Origin: an uncultured Muribaculaceae bacterium
Lineage (GTDB): Bacteria > Bacteroidota > Bacteroidia > Bacteroidales > Muribaculaceae
Assembly: GCA_910585755.1 (NCBI GenBank)
Contig: CAJUFH010000044.1
Coordinates: 1 to 26,911 of the forward strand
Length of the DNA: 26,911 nt
Reading direction: 5' to 3'
Part shown: positions 15,204-23,584 of the stretch, one piece after another
Layout of the letters: the number at the start of each line of letters is the position of its first letter
How positions within the stretch are numbered: the first letter of the stretch is position 1
Translations under genes and position numbers: made by a program
The notes under the pieces: generated by a model
What the model was told of the DNA's origin: nothing
The model's database searches: none
What the model saw: only the letters and a program-made list of their open reading frames with translations

Positions 15204-15219
15204 CGCGGTCTTAACCGCG
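15204..15219. promoter_or_regulatory. Inverted repeat upstream of the thioredoxin gene
   Basis: CGCGGT (15204-15209), spacer CTTA and ACCGCG (15214-15219) form a perfect 6-bp dyad, 38 nt upstream of the thioredoxin start. A near-identical motif is found upstream of the efflux operon at 17673-17686. It may be an operator or a leader hairpin. Confidence 0.4.
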
Positions 15220-15303
15220 TTACTGTCCATATAACGTATTTCTGCGCGTTTTAGTTTGGTGAATATTGATTTTTTGAGCGCGCTATTTTTATTATTTTAT
15301 TTG

Positions 15304-15311
15304 TAACTTCG
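15304..15311 (+). promoter_or_regulatory. Candidate -7 box for dapA
   Basis: TAACTTCG, followed by CG, is one base from the TAnnTTTG consensus and 40 nt before the dapA start. No -33 TTTG is found at the expected distance. Two other genes in the window have the same TTCGCG variant. Confidence 0.35.
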
Positions 15312-15351
15312 CGCATAGTTGTATTACCCCGAATTAACCGCCTTACTGACG

Positions 15352-16245
15352 ATGGATATAAAAGGAACCGGCGTAGCCCTCGTGACTCCCTTCAAGGAAG
15401 ATTACAGTGTCGATTATGAATCCCTGGCCCGACTGCTGGATTACCAGATTGCCGGAGGAGTGGAGTATATCGTGGTTCTCGGCACTACCGGGGAAGCCGC
15501 GACGCTCACGGAGGAGGAGCGGCACGAGGTCGCCCGTTTCGTCGCTGCGCATGTCGCTGGACGGGTGCCGCTGGTCCTCGGAATGAGTTCCAACGCGACC
15601 GACGCGCTCTGCCGGTCACTCCGCGCTACCGATTTCGAGGGGTACGGGGCGATTCTGTCCGTCGTGCCGTTCTATAACCGCCCGTCGCAAGAGGGGATTT
15701 ACCGCCATTTCAAGGCTGTCGCGGAAGCCTCTCCTCTGCCGGTGATACTGTATAACGTGCCTTCGCGCACAGGTACGAATATGGAGGCCGCCACGACCCT
15801 CCGTCTTGCCGAAGAATTTCCCGGCAAGGTTATCGGCATAAAGGAAGCGTCGGGCCGTATCGGCCAGATACGCGAGATTATCGAACGCAAGCCGCGGGGG
15901 TTCCGCGTCATAAGCGGCGACGACGCTCTCTGCCTGCCGCTCGCCGCAATGGGGGCGGAGGGGGTGATTTCCGTAATCGGCAACGCCCTTCCCGGCTCGT
16001 TCTCCGAGATGACGCGCCAGGCGGTCAGCCATAATTTCGACAAGGCTGCCGCCATCGACCGCCCGATGCAGCCCCTCTACCGCGACATCTTCCTGGACGG
16101 CAACCCCTCCGGCATCAAGTCGCTGTTAAACATCATGGGGCTTACCGGGGCGACCCTCCGCCTGCCGCTCGTGCCCGTCAGCGACAACACCCGCTCCCTT
16201 ATGAAGCGCCACCTCGCCGAGCTTCCCGACAACCTCCGCCGATAA
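15352..16245 (+). CDS. dapA: 4-hydroxy-tetrahydrodipicolinate synthase
   Basis: DapA condenses pyruvate with aspartate semialdehyde in lysine and diaminopimelate synthesis. The 297-residue protein has the TIM-barrel signatures GTGVALVTPF, GTTGEAATL, Tyr134 in LYNVPSRTG, and the Schiff-base Lys164 in GIKEASG. An in-frame TTG lies further upstream (15319), but the ATG at 15352 gives the usual MDIKGTG start, so I use it. The last four codons and the stop lie in the first copy of a 23-bp tandem repeat. No diaminopimelate genes are next to it. Confidence 0.96.
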   Translation: MDIKGTGVALVTPFKEDYSVDYESLARLLDYQIAGGVEYIVVLGTTGEAATLTEEERHEVARFVAAHVAGRVPLVLGMSSNATDALCRSLRATDFEGYGAILSVVPFYNRPSQEGIYRHFKAVAEASPLPVILYNVPSRTGTNMEAATTLRLAEEFPGKVIGIKEASGRIGQIREIIERKPRGFRVISGDDALCLPLAAMGAEGVISVIGNALPGSFSEMTRQAVSHNFDKAAAIDRPMQPLYRDIFLDGNPSGIKSLLNIMGLTGATLRLPLVPVSDNTRSLMKRHLAELPDNLRR

Positions 16246-16299
16246 CCATTGCCAACCTCCGCCGATAACCATTGCCAGCTTCAGCCGGATAACCATTCC
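16231..16299. repeat. 23-bp tandem repeat over the dapA stop codon
   Basis: Two identical 23-bp units (16231-16253 and 16254-16276) start AACCTCCGCCGATAACC, followed by a diverged third unit (16277-16299). The first unit contains the last four codons and stop of dapA, so extra copies do not change the protein. Confidence 0.85.
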
Positions 16300-16344
16300 A
16301 GCAAGCCTCCGGCGATAGTCAGGAATCAAAAAATAGCGCTATGA

Positions 16345-16378
16345 ATTGCAAAGTTGCCCGAAAAACGGTAACTTTGCA
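16345..16378 (+). promoter_or_regulatory. tRNA-Arg promoter within an inverted repeat
   Basis: ATTG (16345-16348), a 20-nt spacer and TAACTTTG (16369-16376) form a near-consensus promoter. TGCAAAGTTGCC (16347-16358) and GGTAACTTTGCA (16367-16378) are 12-bp inverted arms with one G-T pair, so the right arm contains the whole -7 box. Transcription would begin about 45 nt before the mature tRNA. Confidence 0.6.
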
Positions 16379-16426
16379 TCCGCAAATCAGTCCGCCCTCC
16401 CACGGATGTTTTTGCGACATACCTTT

Positions 16427-16500
<74 letters not shown>

Positions 16501-16504
16501 CTCA

Positions 16505-16547
16505 GCAAAAACGCCTCGCCACAACGTTTGTGGCGAGGCGTTTTTGC
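16505..16547. terminator. Bidirectional terminator between tRNA-Arg and the DUF3298 gene
   Basis: A perfect 20-bp stem (16505-16524 with 16528-16547) has a 3-nt loop CGT; the core is ACGCCTCGCCAC and the outer part has five A-T pairs giving a T run in either direction. It lies 4 nt after the tRNA and 26 nt after the convergent stop, so it can end both transcripts. Confidence 0.9.
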
Positions 16548-16573
16548 GCTTGATTGTTATGGGTTTGGTTGAA

Positions 16574-17431
16574 TCAGGGGAGGAGGGGGCGGTAGGCGGG
16601 GAGGAGGAGGGGGGCGATGTCGGCGTAGGGGATGGTGCAGGTGGGGAGGCCTGCGGCGTAGCAGGCAATCTCGTACTGCTGGTAGATGAAAGTCACGCCT
16701 TTGTCGGTGAAGTAGGGGGGATTGGAGGGGAGGCGGAAGTCCTGCGGGTCGATTATCAGTGCGTCCTCCATCTTGAAGTCGTCGTCACCCTCGAAATACT
16801 GCTTTGAAAGAGCGTCCTTTACCATTTGAGTGAGTTCGGGCAGGGCGTTGGGGTTGAAAATTTCGTAGCCCAGAACGGCTCCGTCGGAGATGCGGAATGT
16901 AGCGCTGTTGACGAGTGTGGCACCATGCGCTCCCCCGGTGTAGATATATGTCGAGGAGTTGAAGGTGACTACCGAGTCGGTCGAGAATCCTTTGTCGATT
17001 TCAGCCTGGTAGCCGTAGTTGAAGCTGAATCCGTCGGCGCTGTCGAAGCTCCTGAAGTCATTGTCGGCTTCCGTCAGGAAGCGCTTACCCGCGTCGGCTA
17101 TGAGCTTCTCGCCGTCGGCAAGCGCCCCGGGGGCAAATGTAGTATCGACAGCGGCTGTATCGACGGGGATGGTCGTCAACAGGGTCTGGGCAATCCAGAG
17201 GCGGGTGCTGTCAAGCAACGCCTGGTTGCCGTCAGTCGGATACGCGACGGAGACCTCGCTTTTAGCGGTGCAGTTGTTGACGGCTATTGAGTCTTCCCAG
17301 GTTATCTCTTTGACAGTCAGATTGCTTGTCGCGGAATCCGCTGCGGCGTGTTTGTTGCCGCAGGCGGTTGAGAGCGCCATTGTGGCTGCGACTACGGCAC
17401 AGGAGGCGTATTTTTGAAGTTTCCTATTCAT
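16574..17431 (-). CDS. DUF3298 (RsiV-like) domain lipoprotein
   Basis: The 285-residue protein has a signal peptide ending in LSTAC with Cys24, so it is a probable lipoprotein. A DUF4163-like N-terminal half (about 40-150) precedes a DUF3298 domain (about 165-285) with the motifs YTGGAHG, TDKGVTFIYQQYEIACYAAG and TIPYADIAPLL. The same domain occurs in the anti-sigma factor RsiV and in uncharacterised envelope lipoproteins; there is no sigma factor gene nearby, so an RsiV-like role is not supported. It is divergent from the RND efflux operon across 275 bp and shares its terminator with tRNA-Arg. Function unknown. Confidence 0.85.
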   Translation of the reverse strand: MNRKLQKYASCAVVAATMALSTACGNKHAAADSATSNLTVKEITWEDSIAVNNCTAKSEVSVAYPTDGNQALLDSTRLWIAQTLLTTIPVDTAAVDTTFAPGALADGEKLIADAGKRFLTEADNDFRSFDSADGFSFNYGYQAEIDKGFSTDSVVTFNSSTYIYTGGAHGATLVNSATFRISDGAVLGYEIFNPNALPELTQMVKDALSKQYFEGDDDFKMEDALIIDPQDFRLPSNPPYFTDKGVTFIYQQYEIACYAAGLPTCTIPYADIAPLLLPAYRPLLP

Positions 17432-17476
17432 ACTCCTTAACGTTGGGCCCTATATGGGTTAGAATCTTTTGCGGGA

Positions 17477-17484
17477 CAAAGGTA
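17477..17484 (-). promoter_or_regulatory. -7 box of the DUF3298 lipoprotein gene
   Basis: On the minus strand TACCTTTG matches TAnnTTTG exactly, 45 nt upstream of the start codon at 17431. No clear -33 TTTG is present at 19-21 nt. Confidence 0.5.
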
Positions 17485-17642
17485 ACAAAAAAACTGGTCT
17501 TTGATGCTCTTTATTCCACTAAACCGACAACAAAAACCCTCGGAAGAATGTTCTTTTGGGTAAACACCAGCTTCCCTCAATACGCTTCTCCGCATTGTCT
17601 GAGGCCGTTTATTGATAAAATAGGCACGTCTGTTGACATATG

Positions 17643-17689
17643 CTTGCGGGTTGCGGGACGAGTCTGTATTTTCGCGGTCTTACCGCAAG
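17643..17689 (+). promoter_or_regulatory. Promoter and dyads upstream of the RND efflux operon
   Basis: CTTG (17643-17646), a 20-nt spacer and TATTTTCG (17667-17674) form a near-consensus promoter. CTTGCGG (17643-17649) and CCGCAAG (17683-17689) are inverted arms that enclose it. A smaller dyad GCGGT-CTT-ACCGC (17674-17686) lies over the expected start site. The layout suggests repression, but no regulator gene is adjacent. Confidence 0.45.
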
Positions 17690-17706
17690 GTCAAATTCAT
17701 CGCTTT

Positions 17707-18912
17707 ATGAAAATATTAAACTTGGGCTATTTTTTTTCGACTCCACGCCGCCTGGCAGCCACGCTTGGCGTGGTAGCACTCGTGGCGGCAGCCATCGTGC
17801 TTCCGATTGTCTTTCACAAAGAGCCGGTTCCGGCCACGCCCCCGACGGTGGAGGTCGTAGCTGTTCCCGAGCGCGACGTCAATATCTATGGCGAATATGT
17901 AGGACGAATCCGCGCCCAGCAGTTTGTCGAAGTGCGGGCGAGGGTCGAGGGATATTTGCAGAAGATGCTTTTCACGGAGGGAGCCTATATCGAGAAGGGG
18001 CAGACCCTTTTCGTGATAGACCCGACAATCTACCGGGCGCGTCTTGAAAAGGCGAAGGCGCAGCTCAACAAGGCGCGTGCAGTCGCGAAGAAGGCTGAAC
18101 GCGACTTAGGCCGTATCAGGCCCCTTTTCGAGCAAAACGCCGCTTCGCAGCTTGACCTTGATAACGCCGAGGCCGCCTACGAAAGCGCAAACGCCGACGT
18201 GGCGGTGGCTGAGGCGGATGTCGCCCAGGCGGAAATCACGCTGGGCTATACATCAGTGAAATCCCCCATCTCGGGTTATATATCGGAGCGTTCGGCTGAC
18301 ATCGGAACCCTTGTCGGGCCGAGCAACAAGTCGCTGCTGGCCACCGTAGTCAAAAGTGATTCCGTCAGAGTAGATTTTTCGATGACGGCGCTGGACTATC
18401 TCCGCGGAAAGAGCCGCAACGTCAGCCTCGGAGGCGCCGACGGTAAGAGCAAGGTGAACGCCTATGTTACCGTCACGCTGGCCGACGGCTCGGTCTATCC
18501 CTATAAGGGGAATGTCGATTTCGCCGACCCGCAGGTTGATCCACAGACCGGCACGTTCTCTGTACGCGCCGAAATGCCGAACCCCGACCATTCCCTTCTT
18601 CCCGGCGAGTTCACGAAGGTAAAGGTTCTGCTTGATGTCCGCGAAAAGGCCGTCATCGTGCCGTCGCGCGCCTTGGTGGTTGAGAAAGGGGGGTCGTTCG
18701 TATATGTCATGCGCCGCGACCGCGTTGTTGAGAAACGTTTTATCGAGACGGGGCCGGAAGTACCCAACGGCGTGATTGTCGAGCGAGGCCTGGCTCCGGG
18801 AGAGGCCATAGTGGTCGAAGGGTACCACAAGCTGGTTCCCGGCATGAAGGTTAACCCGGTAGTAGTGAGCCTCAACGATTTGGAAAAAGATAACCCGACT
18901 AACGCCGATTAA
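17707..18912 (+). CDS. RND efflux periplasmic adaptor (membrane fusion protein)
   Basis: This 401-residue HlyD/AcrA-type adaptor joins an inner-membrane RND pump to an outer-membrane channel. A single hydrophobic segment (about 17-36) without a lipobox suggests a membrane anchor or signal. A lipoyl half-motif (VEVRARVEGYLQKMLFTEGAYIEKGQ) is followed by an alpha-helical hairpin (about 115-170, Ala/Glu/Lys-rich), the second lipoyl half (TLGYTSVKSPISGYIS), then beta-barrel and membrane-proximal domains. The frame stays open upstream to 17326, but that part is antisense to the lipoprotein gene; MKILNLGY at 17707 is the sensible start. The pump gene follows after 4 nt. Confidence 0.93.
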   Translation: MKILNLGYFFSTPRRLAATLGVVALVAAAIVLPIVFHKEPVPATPPTVEVVAVPERDVNIYGEYVGRIRAQQFVEVRARVEGYLQKMLFTEGAYIEKGQTLFVIDPTIYRARLEKAKAQLNKARAVAKKAERDLGRIRPLFEQNAASQLDLDNAEAAYESANADVAVAEADVAQAEITLGYTSVKSPISGYISERSADIGTLVGPSNKSLLATVVKSDSVRVDFSMTALDYLRGKSRNVSLGGADGKSKVNAYVTVTLADGSVYPYKGNVDFADPQVDPQTGTFSVRAEMPNPDHSLLPGEFTKVKVLLDVREKAVIVPSRALVVEKGGSFVYVMRRDRVVEKRFIETGPEVPNGVIVERGLAPGEAIVVEGYHKLVPGMKVNPVVVSLNDLEKDNPTNAD

Positions 18913-18916
18913 GAAT

Positions 18917-21900
18917 ATGAAAAAGAATTTTTTCCTGGATCATCCGGTGTTCTCCATCGTGATTTCAATCGTGGTGGTGATTCTCGGCTGCATCGGTCTG
19001 GCGTTGCTCCCTGTTGACCAGTATCCGCGGATTGTGCCCCCGGTGGTCCGTGTCTCCGCCTCATATCCGGGAGCGGACGCGTCAACTGTCACCCAGGCGG
19101 TCGCGACCCCTATCGAGCAGGAGCTAAACGGAACGCCGGGGATGATATACATGAGCTCGACCTCATCTAATTCGGGATATTTTAACGCTTTGGTTACGTT
19201 TGATATAGATACCGATCCGGAAATAGCGGCCGTCGATATCCAGAACCGCGTCAAGGCGGCCGAGAGCCGGCTTCCGGCCGAAGTCGTGCAAAACGGCATC
19301 TCGGTTGAGAAGGAGACCTCCACGCGCCTTATGACTATAACGGTGATGAGCGACGACCCCAAATTCGACGAGGTCTATCTCAGCAACTATACGACACTCA
19401 ACGTTGTGGACCTGTTGCGGCGTATACCCGGCGTGGGGCGCGTCAGCAGCGTCGGAGGGCGTTACTACGCGATGCAGATACGCGTGCAGCCCGATAAGCT
19501 GGCCGACCTCGGGCTGACGGTCAAGGACCTGCAGAACGCCCTGCGCGACCAGAACCGCGAGTCGGCCGCCGGAGTGCTCGGACAGGCTCCGATGGAGGGG
19601 GTTGATGTGACGGTGCCTATCATCGCCCGCGGCCGTCTGTCGTCCGTGGCCGAATTTGAGGATATCGTGATAAGGGCCAACCCGAACGGGTCCCTTGTCC
19701 GTCTGCGCGATGTCGCCACCGTCACTCTCGACGCGCAGAGCTACAACACCGAGAGCGGAATCAATCTCGGTAATGCGGCGGTGCTGAATATTACGATGCT
19801 TCCTGGCGCCAACGCGATGGAGGTCGCTGAACGGGTGCGGAAGGAGATGGGGACAATCAGCCGCGGCTTCCCGGAAGGGATTTCCTATTCGATTCCCTTC
19901 GATATGACGACGTACATATCGGAATCAATCCACCATGTCTACCGCACGTTCTTCGAGGCGCTGCTGCTGGTGATTCTCGTTGTGTTCCTGTCGTTGCAGA
20001 ACTGGCGCGCGACTCTGATCCCTATTATCGCTGTCCCGATTTCGCTTATCGGCACTTTCGGGGTGATGCTGGTTTTCGGCTTCTCACTGAATATGCTGAC
20101 GCTTCTCGGCCTTATTCTCGCGATCGGCATAGTTGTCGACGACGCGATTGTCGTGGTCGAGAATGTCGACCGCATAATGCATAACGAGCATGTCGGCCCC
20201 CATGAGGCCACGCGCAAGGCGATGGACGGCCTGGGCTCGGCTCTTATCGCCATGTCGCTGGTGCTATGCGCGGTGTTTGTGCCGGTGAGCTTCCTCCCGG
20301 GTATCACGGGACAGCTCTACCGCCAGTTCACCATTACGATCGCGGTTTCCGTAATCATATCGACCATTGTGGCGCTGACACTCTCCCCGGTCATGTGTGC
20401 CGCGCTTCTGACTCCCCCTTCCCGTCGCAGGAAGTGGAAGCCGTTCCGCCTGATAAACTATTGGCTGGCAAAGGGGAGCACGATATACTGCCGTCTGATA
20501 CGCAAGTCGCTTTCCCATTCTCCCCGGATGTATGTCGGATTCGGCCTGGCAATTGTCGCCATATGGGCTATGAACCGCCTTATGCCGCAGAGCTTTATGT
20601 CGCAGGAAGACCAGGGTTATTTCACCGTGGAGCTTGAACTTCCCGAGGGAGCGACAATCGAGCGCACGCGCGCCGTGACCGAACGCGCCATGGAGGCCAT
20701 AATGGCCGACGCCGATGTCGAGTATGTACTTAACGTTACCGGCTCCTCCCCGCGTGTCGGGACCAACCAGGCCCATTCCCAACTGACCGTGATATTGAAG
20801 CCGTCTGACGAGCGGACCGACAGCGGCTCGATTGACAACGTGCGCCAGCGGGTGCGCAGAATGCTTTCCCCCTATCCCGAGAGCAACGTCTATATCTTTA
20901 CCCCCGCGATTATTCCCGGTCTGGGGTCTTCGGGCGGTTTTGAGATGGTGCTCGAGGCGCGCGGCGACGCTACCTATGCCGATTTGCAGGCGGCGGTCGA
21001 CACGTTGAGGCGCTACGCCGCCATGACCCCTTCGGTCAGCGACCTCTCGACCTCGATGCAGGCCGACATTCCGCAGTTGTATTTCGACGTAAACCGCGAC
21101 AAGGCGCAGACGCTCGGAATACCTCTTAGCGACGTGTTTTCGACGATGAAGGCCTTTACCGGCTCCATCTATGTCAACGACTTCAACATGTTCAACCGCA
21201 TTTACCGCGTGTATCTCCAGGCGGAGGCCCCTTACAGGGCGAGCCGGGATAACCTGAACCTCTTTTTCGTGCGCGGGGCCCAGGGCGCGATGGTGCCGGT
21301 GACGACCCTCGGAACCACCAGGTACACGACAGGCCCGGGCACAATATCGCGCTTCAACATGTTCAATTCGGCTACTGTTTCCGGCGAGGCCGCGAAGGGG
21401 TATTCTACCGGGCAGGCTATGGCGGATCTGGAGGAGATTGTCTATGAAAAGCTTCCCTCGAATATCGGTATAGAATGGAGCGGTCTCTCATATCAGCAGA
21501 AACACGAAAGCGGCAATACGGCGATTGTGCTCGGGCTGGCGTTCCTTTTCGTGTTCCTCTTCCTGGCGGCGCTCTACGAGAGCTGGACGGTGCCTCTTGC
21601 GGTAATCCTTTCCCTGCCGGTGGCCGGAGTAGGCGCGTATCTCGGAATATGGGTTTGCGGCCTGGAGAACAATATTTATTTCCAGATCGGATTGGTGATG
21701 CTGGTCGGCCTGGTGGCTAAAAACGCGATATTGATTGTCGAGTTTGCCAAGGAGGGTGTCGAGCATGGGATGACGGCGGCTCAGGCAGCGCTGAAAGCGG
21801 CGTCGATGCGCTTCCGCCCGATAGTGATGACCTCCCTCGCCTTTATGCTCGGGCTGCTCCCGCTGGTATTCGCGTCGGGTCCCGGTTCTGCCGCTCGCCG

Positions 21901-22087
21901 CGACATAGGTACCGGGGTATTCTTCGGTATGCTGGTCGCGATAACGATAGGTATTGTCTACGTACCCTTCTTCTTCGTCCAGGTCTCCAGGCTGGCGAAA
22001 CCGCGGCTTGAGAAACCGCGCCGTATGGCCGGAAGAGTTGTCGGAGCCATTAAGAATCTTAAAAACAAGCGTAATCATGAAGGTTAG
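18917..22087 (+). CDS. RND multidrug efflux pump, AcrB/MexB (HAE1) type
   Basis: This 1056-residue inner-membrane proton/drug antiporter exports hydrophobic compounds such as drugs, detergents or bile salts. It has the normal HAE1 layout: twelve helices, two large periplasmic loops with the PN/PC porter segments, and the N-terminal PVFSIVISIVVVILG helix. The proton-relay pair D408-D409 lies in IVVDDAIVVVENV, and Lys935 in GLVAKNAILIVEFAKE. Both match the AcrB relay D407/D408/K940. It lies between its adaptor (4-nt gap) and its channel gene (11-nt overlap). The substrate range cannot be read from sequence. Confidence 0.97.
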   Translation: MKKNFFLDHPVFSIVISIVVVILGCIGLALLPVDQYPRIVPPVVRVSASYPGADASTVTQAVATPIEQELNGTPGMIYMSSTSSNSGYFNALVTFDIDTDPEIAAVDIQNRVKAAESRLPAEVVQNGISVEKETSTRLMTITVMSDDPKFDEVYLSNYTTLNVVDLLRRIPGVGRVSSVGGRYYAMQIRVQPDKLADLGLTVKDLQNALRDQNRESAAGVLGQAPMEGVDVTVPIIARGRLSSVAEFEDIVIRANPNGSLVRLRDVATVTLDAQSYNTESGINLGNAAVLNITMLPGANAMEVAERVRKEMGTISRGFPEGISYSIPFDMTTYISESIHHVYRTFFEALLLVILVVFLSLQNWRATLIPIIAVPISLIGTFGVMLVFGFSLNMLTLLGLILAIGIVVDDAIVVVENVDRIMHNEHVGPHEATRKAMDGLGSALIAMSLVLCAVFVPVSFLPGITGQLYRQFTITIAVSVIISTIVALTLSPVMCAALLTPPSRRRKWKPFRLINYWLAKGSTIYCRLIRKSLSHSPRMYVGFGLAIVAIWAMNRLMPQSFMSQEDQGYFTVELELPEGATIERTRAVTERAMEAIMADADVEYVLNVTGSSPRVGTNQAHSQLTVILKPSDERTDSGSIDNVRQRVRRMLSPYPESNVYIFTPAIIPGLGSSGGFEMVLEARGDATYADLQAAVDTLRRYAAMTPSVSDLSTSMQADIPQLYFDVNRDKAQTLGIPLSDVFSTMKAFTGSIYVNDFNMFNRIYRVYLQAEAPYRASRDNLNLFFVRGAQGAMVPVTTLGTTRYTTGPGTISRFNMFNSATVSGEAAKGYSTGQAMADLEEIVYEKLPSNIGIEWSGLSYQQKHESGNTAIVLGLAFLFVFLFLAALYESWTVPLAVILSLPVAGVGAYLGIWVCGLENNIYFQIGLVMLVGLVAKNAILIVEFAKEGVEHGMTAAQAALKAASMRFRPIVMTSLAFMLGLLPLVFASGPGSAARRDIGTGVFFGMLVAITIGIVYVPFFFVQVSRLAKPRLEKPRRMAGRVVGAIKNLKNKRNHEG

Positions 22088-23477
22088 AGACAGGATTATC
22101 ATAGCGGCGTTTGCCGCGGTGGCGCTTATGGGAGCCGGATGTTCCGGAACCCGCGACCTCGCCAGGCCGAGAGTCAGTATGCCTATGACGCTCGCCGCCG
22201 GATACGCCGATTCGCTCTGCGTGGCCGACAAGGGATGGTGGGAGTTCTATACCGATACCGCCCTCTGCTCGCTGATTGACAAGGCGCTGACCAACAACCG
22301 CGACCTTCTCCGGGCTGCCGCTCGCGTCGAGGAGGCCAGGGAGCTGCTGGGGGTGGCCAAGGCGCAGCTCCTCCCGGAACTTTCGGCAAACCTGCAGCCG
22401 ACGCGAGAGACGGAGCATTACGGCGACGTTCCTGAGGCAACCGTTAAGAACTATTTCGATCTGAAAGCCACGGTGGCCTGGGAGTTCAATCTCTGGGGAA
22501 GCGGTATTCAGAATCGTCGCCAGGCCGAGGCCCAATGGCTGGCGACGGAGGAGGACAAGCGCGCCATGCAGATGTCGCTTGTCGCCAACGTGGCTTCTCT
22601 GTATTATCAGTTGAAGGCGCTGCAGAGCGAGCTGGCGATTGTGCGCCGAACGCTTGTAACCCGACAGGAGAACGTGCGTTACGCCAAGTTGCGCTTCGAA
22701 TATGGCGCGGTAAGCGAGGTGGTCTACCAACAGGCGCTGGTGGAGCACGCGACCACGGCCGCCCTTGTGCCGGGACTCGAACACCGGCTGACCGTCACTA
22801 ATAATGCTCTCGGGGTACTGCTCGGCGAACTGCCTGGCAAGGAATATTCGGTGGGGGCGCTTGACCCTGACGACGGGCTGAACCTCGACGTGCCTGTCGG
22901 GATTCCGTCGGAACTGCTGGAGCGCCGCCCCGACTTACGCGCTTCGGAGCAGCGGCTCAAAGCCGCGATGGCCGGTGTCGGTGTGGCCTACGCCAACCGT
23001 TTCCCGTCGCTGCGTATCTCCTTCCAGGGTGGTATCGAGGCCAAGGAGCTTGCCGATTTCTTCAAGTCGCCTTACACCTACACCCTCGGCTCCATCGCCG
23101 GGTCGGTTTTCGATTTCGGGAAACGCAAGCGCCGCTACAAGGCTGCGATTGCCGCTTACGACCAGGCGCGTCTTGAATATGAGCAGGATGTCATCACGGC
23201 GTTCAGCGAGGTTTCTGACGCTGTGTCGGCCTACCGGCGGATGTGCCAGACAGTCGAGCTTCGCACGAATCTCCGCGACGCGGCGCGCCGCTATGCCGAT
23301 CTGGCCCTGACGAACTACCGCGGGGGTAATCTGGCATATATCGATGTGCTTGACGCGCAGCGCCGGTATTTCGACGCGCAGACCTCCCTGGTCAACGCGG
23401 TAAGGGACCGCTATCTCGGCCTGATTAACCTCTACAAGGTGCTTGGAGGGGGATGGACGGGAGGTCCCGCGGCGTAG
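22077..23477 (+). CDS. Outer-membrane efflux channel lipoprotein, OprM/NodT type
   Basis: The 466-residue protein is a TolC-superfamily channel subunit that completes the tripartite pump. The signal peptide ends in LMGAGC with Cys22, so it is lipidated as in OprM. Two OEP repeats are visible (about 60-250 and 270-455), with the family motifs RVEEARELLGVAKAQLLPELSA, FEYGAVSEVVYQQA, ELLERRPDLRASEQRLKAA and LTNYRGGNLAYIDVLDAQR. The frame is open upstream to 21954 inside the pump gene, but MKVRDRI at 22077 gives the signal peptide and overlaps the pump stop by 11 nt. Gene order adaptor-pump-channel is standard. Confidence 0.95.
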   Translation: MKVRDRIIIAAFAAVALMGAGCSGTRDLARPRVSMPMTLAAGYADSLCVADKGWWEFYTDTALCSLIDKALTNNRDLLRAAARVEEARELLGVAKAQLLPELSANLQPTRETEHYGDVPEATVKNYFDLKATVAWEFNLWGSGIQNRRQAEAQWLATEEDKRAMQMSLVANVASLYYQLKALQSELAIVRRTLVTRQENVRYAKLRFEYGAVSEVVYQQALVEHATTAALVPGLEHRLTVTNNALGVLLGELPGKEYSVGALDPDDGLNLDVPVGIPSELLERRPDLRASEQRLKAAMAGVGVAYANRFPSLRISFQGGIEAKELADFFKSPYTYTLGSIAGSVFDFGKRKRRYKAAIAAYDQARLEYEQDVITAFSEVSDAVSAYRRMCQTVELRTNLRDAARRYADLALTNYRGGNLAYIDVLDAQRRYFDAQTSLVNAVRDRYLGLINLYKVLGGGWTGGPAA

Positions 23478-23539
23478 TCCCCGCTCTTCGAGTCACCCTA
23501 AAACAGGCCCGGCAGCGAGGTTCTTAGCGGAAAAATCGC

Positions 23540-23547
23540 TATCTTCG
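23540..23547 (+). promoter_or_regulatory. Candidate -7 box for the esterase-lyase pair
   Basis: TATCTTCG followed by CGA is one base off the -7 consensus, 37 nt before the esterase start. It overlaps the right arm of the short dyad TAGCG-N7-CGCTA (23525-23541). No -33 match was seen. Confidence 0.35.
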
Positions 23548-23584
23548 CGAATACAAACCTGATCTATCCGCTAACCTTAAAGAA

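Noticed and set aside
16231..16299. CRISPR-like repeat array
   Set aside because: The units abut with no spacers and include coding sequence of dapA; this is a simple tandem duplication.
17326..17706. N-terminal extension of the efflux adaptor
   Set aside because: It begins inside the divergent lipoprotein gene and runs over the promoter region; the hydrophobic segment starts after 17707.
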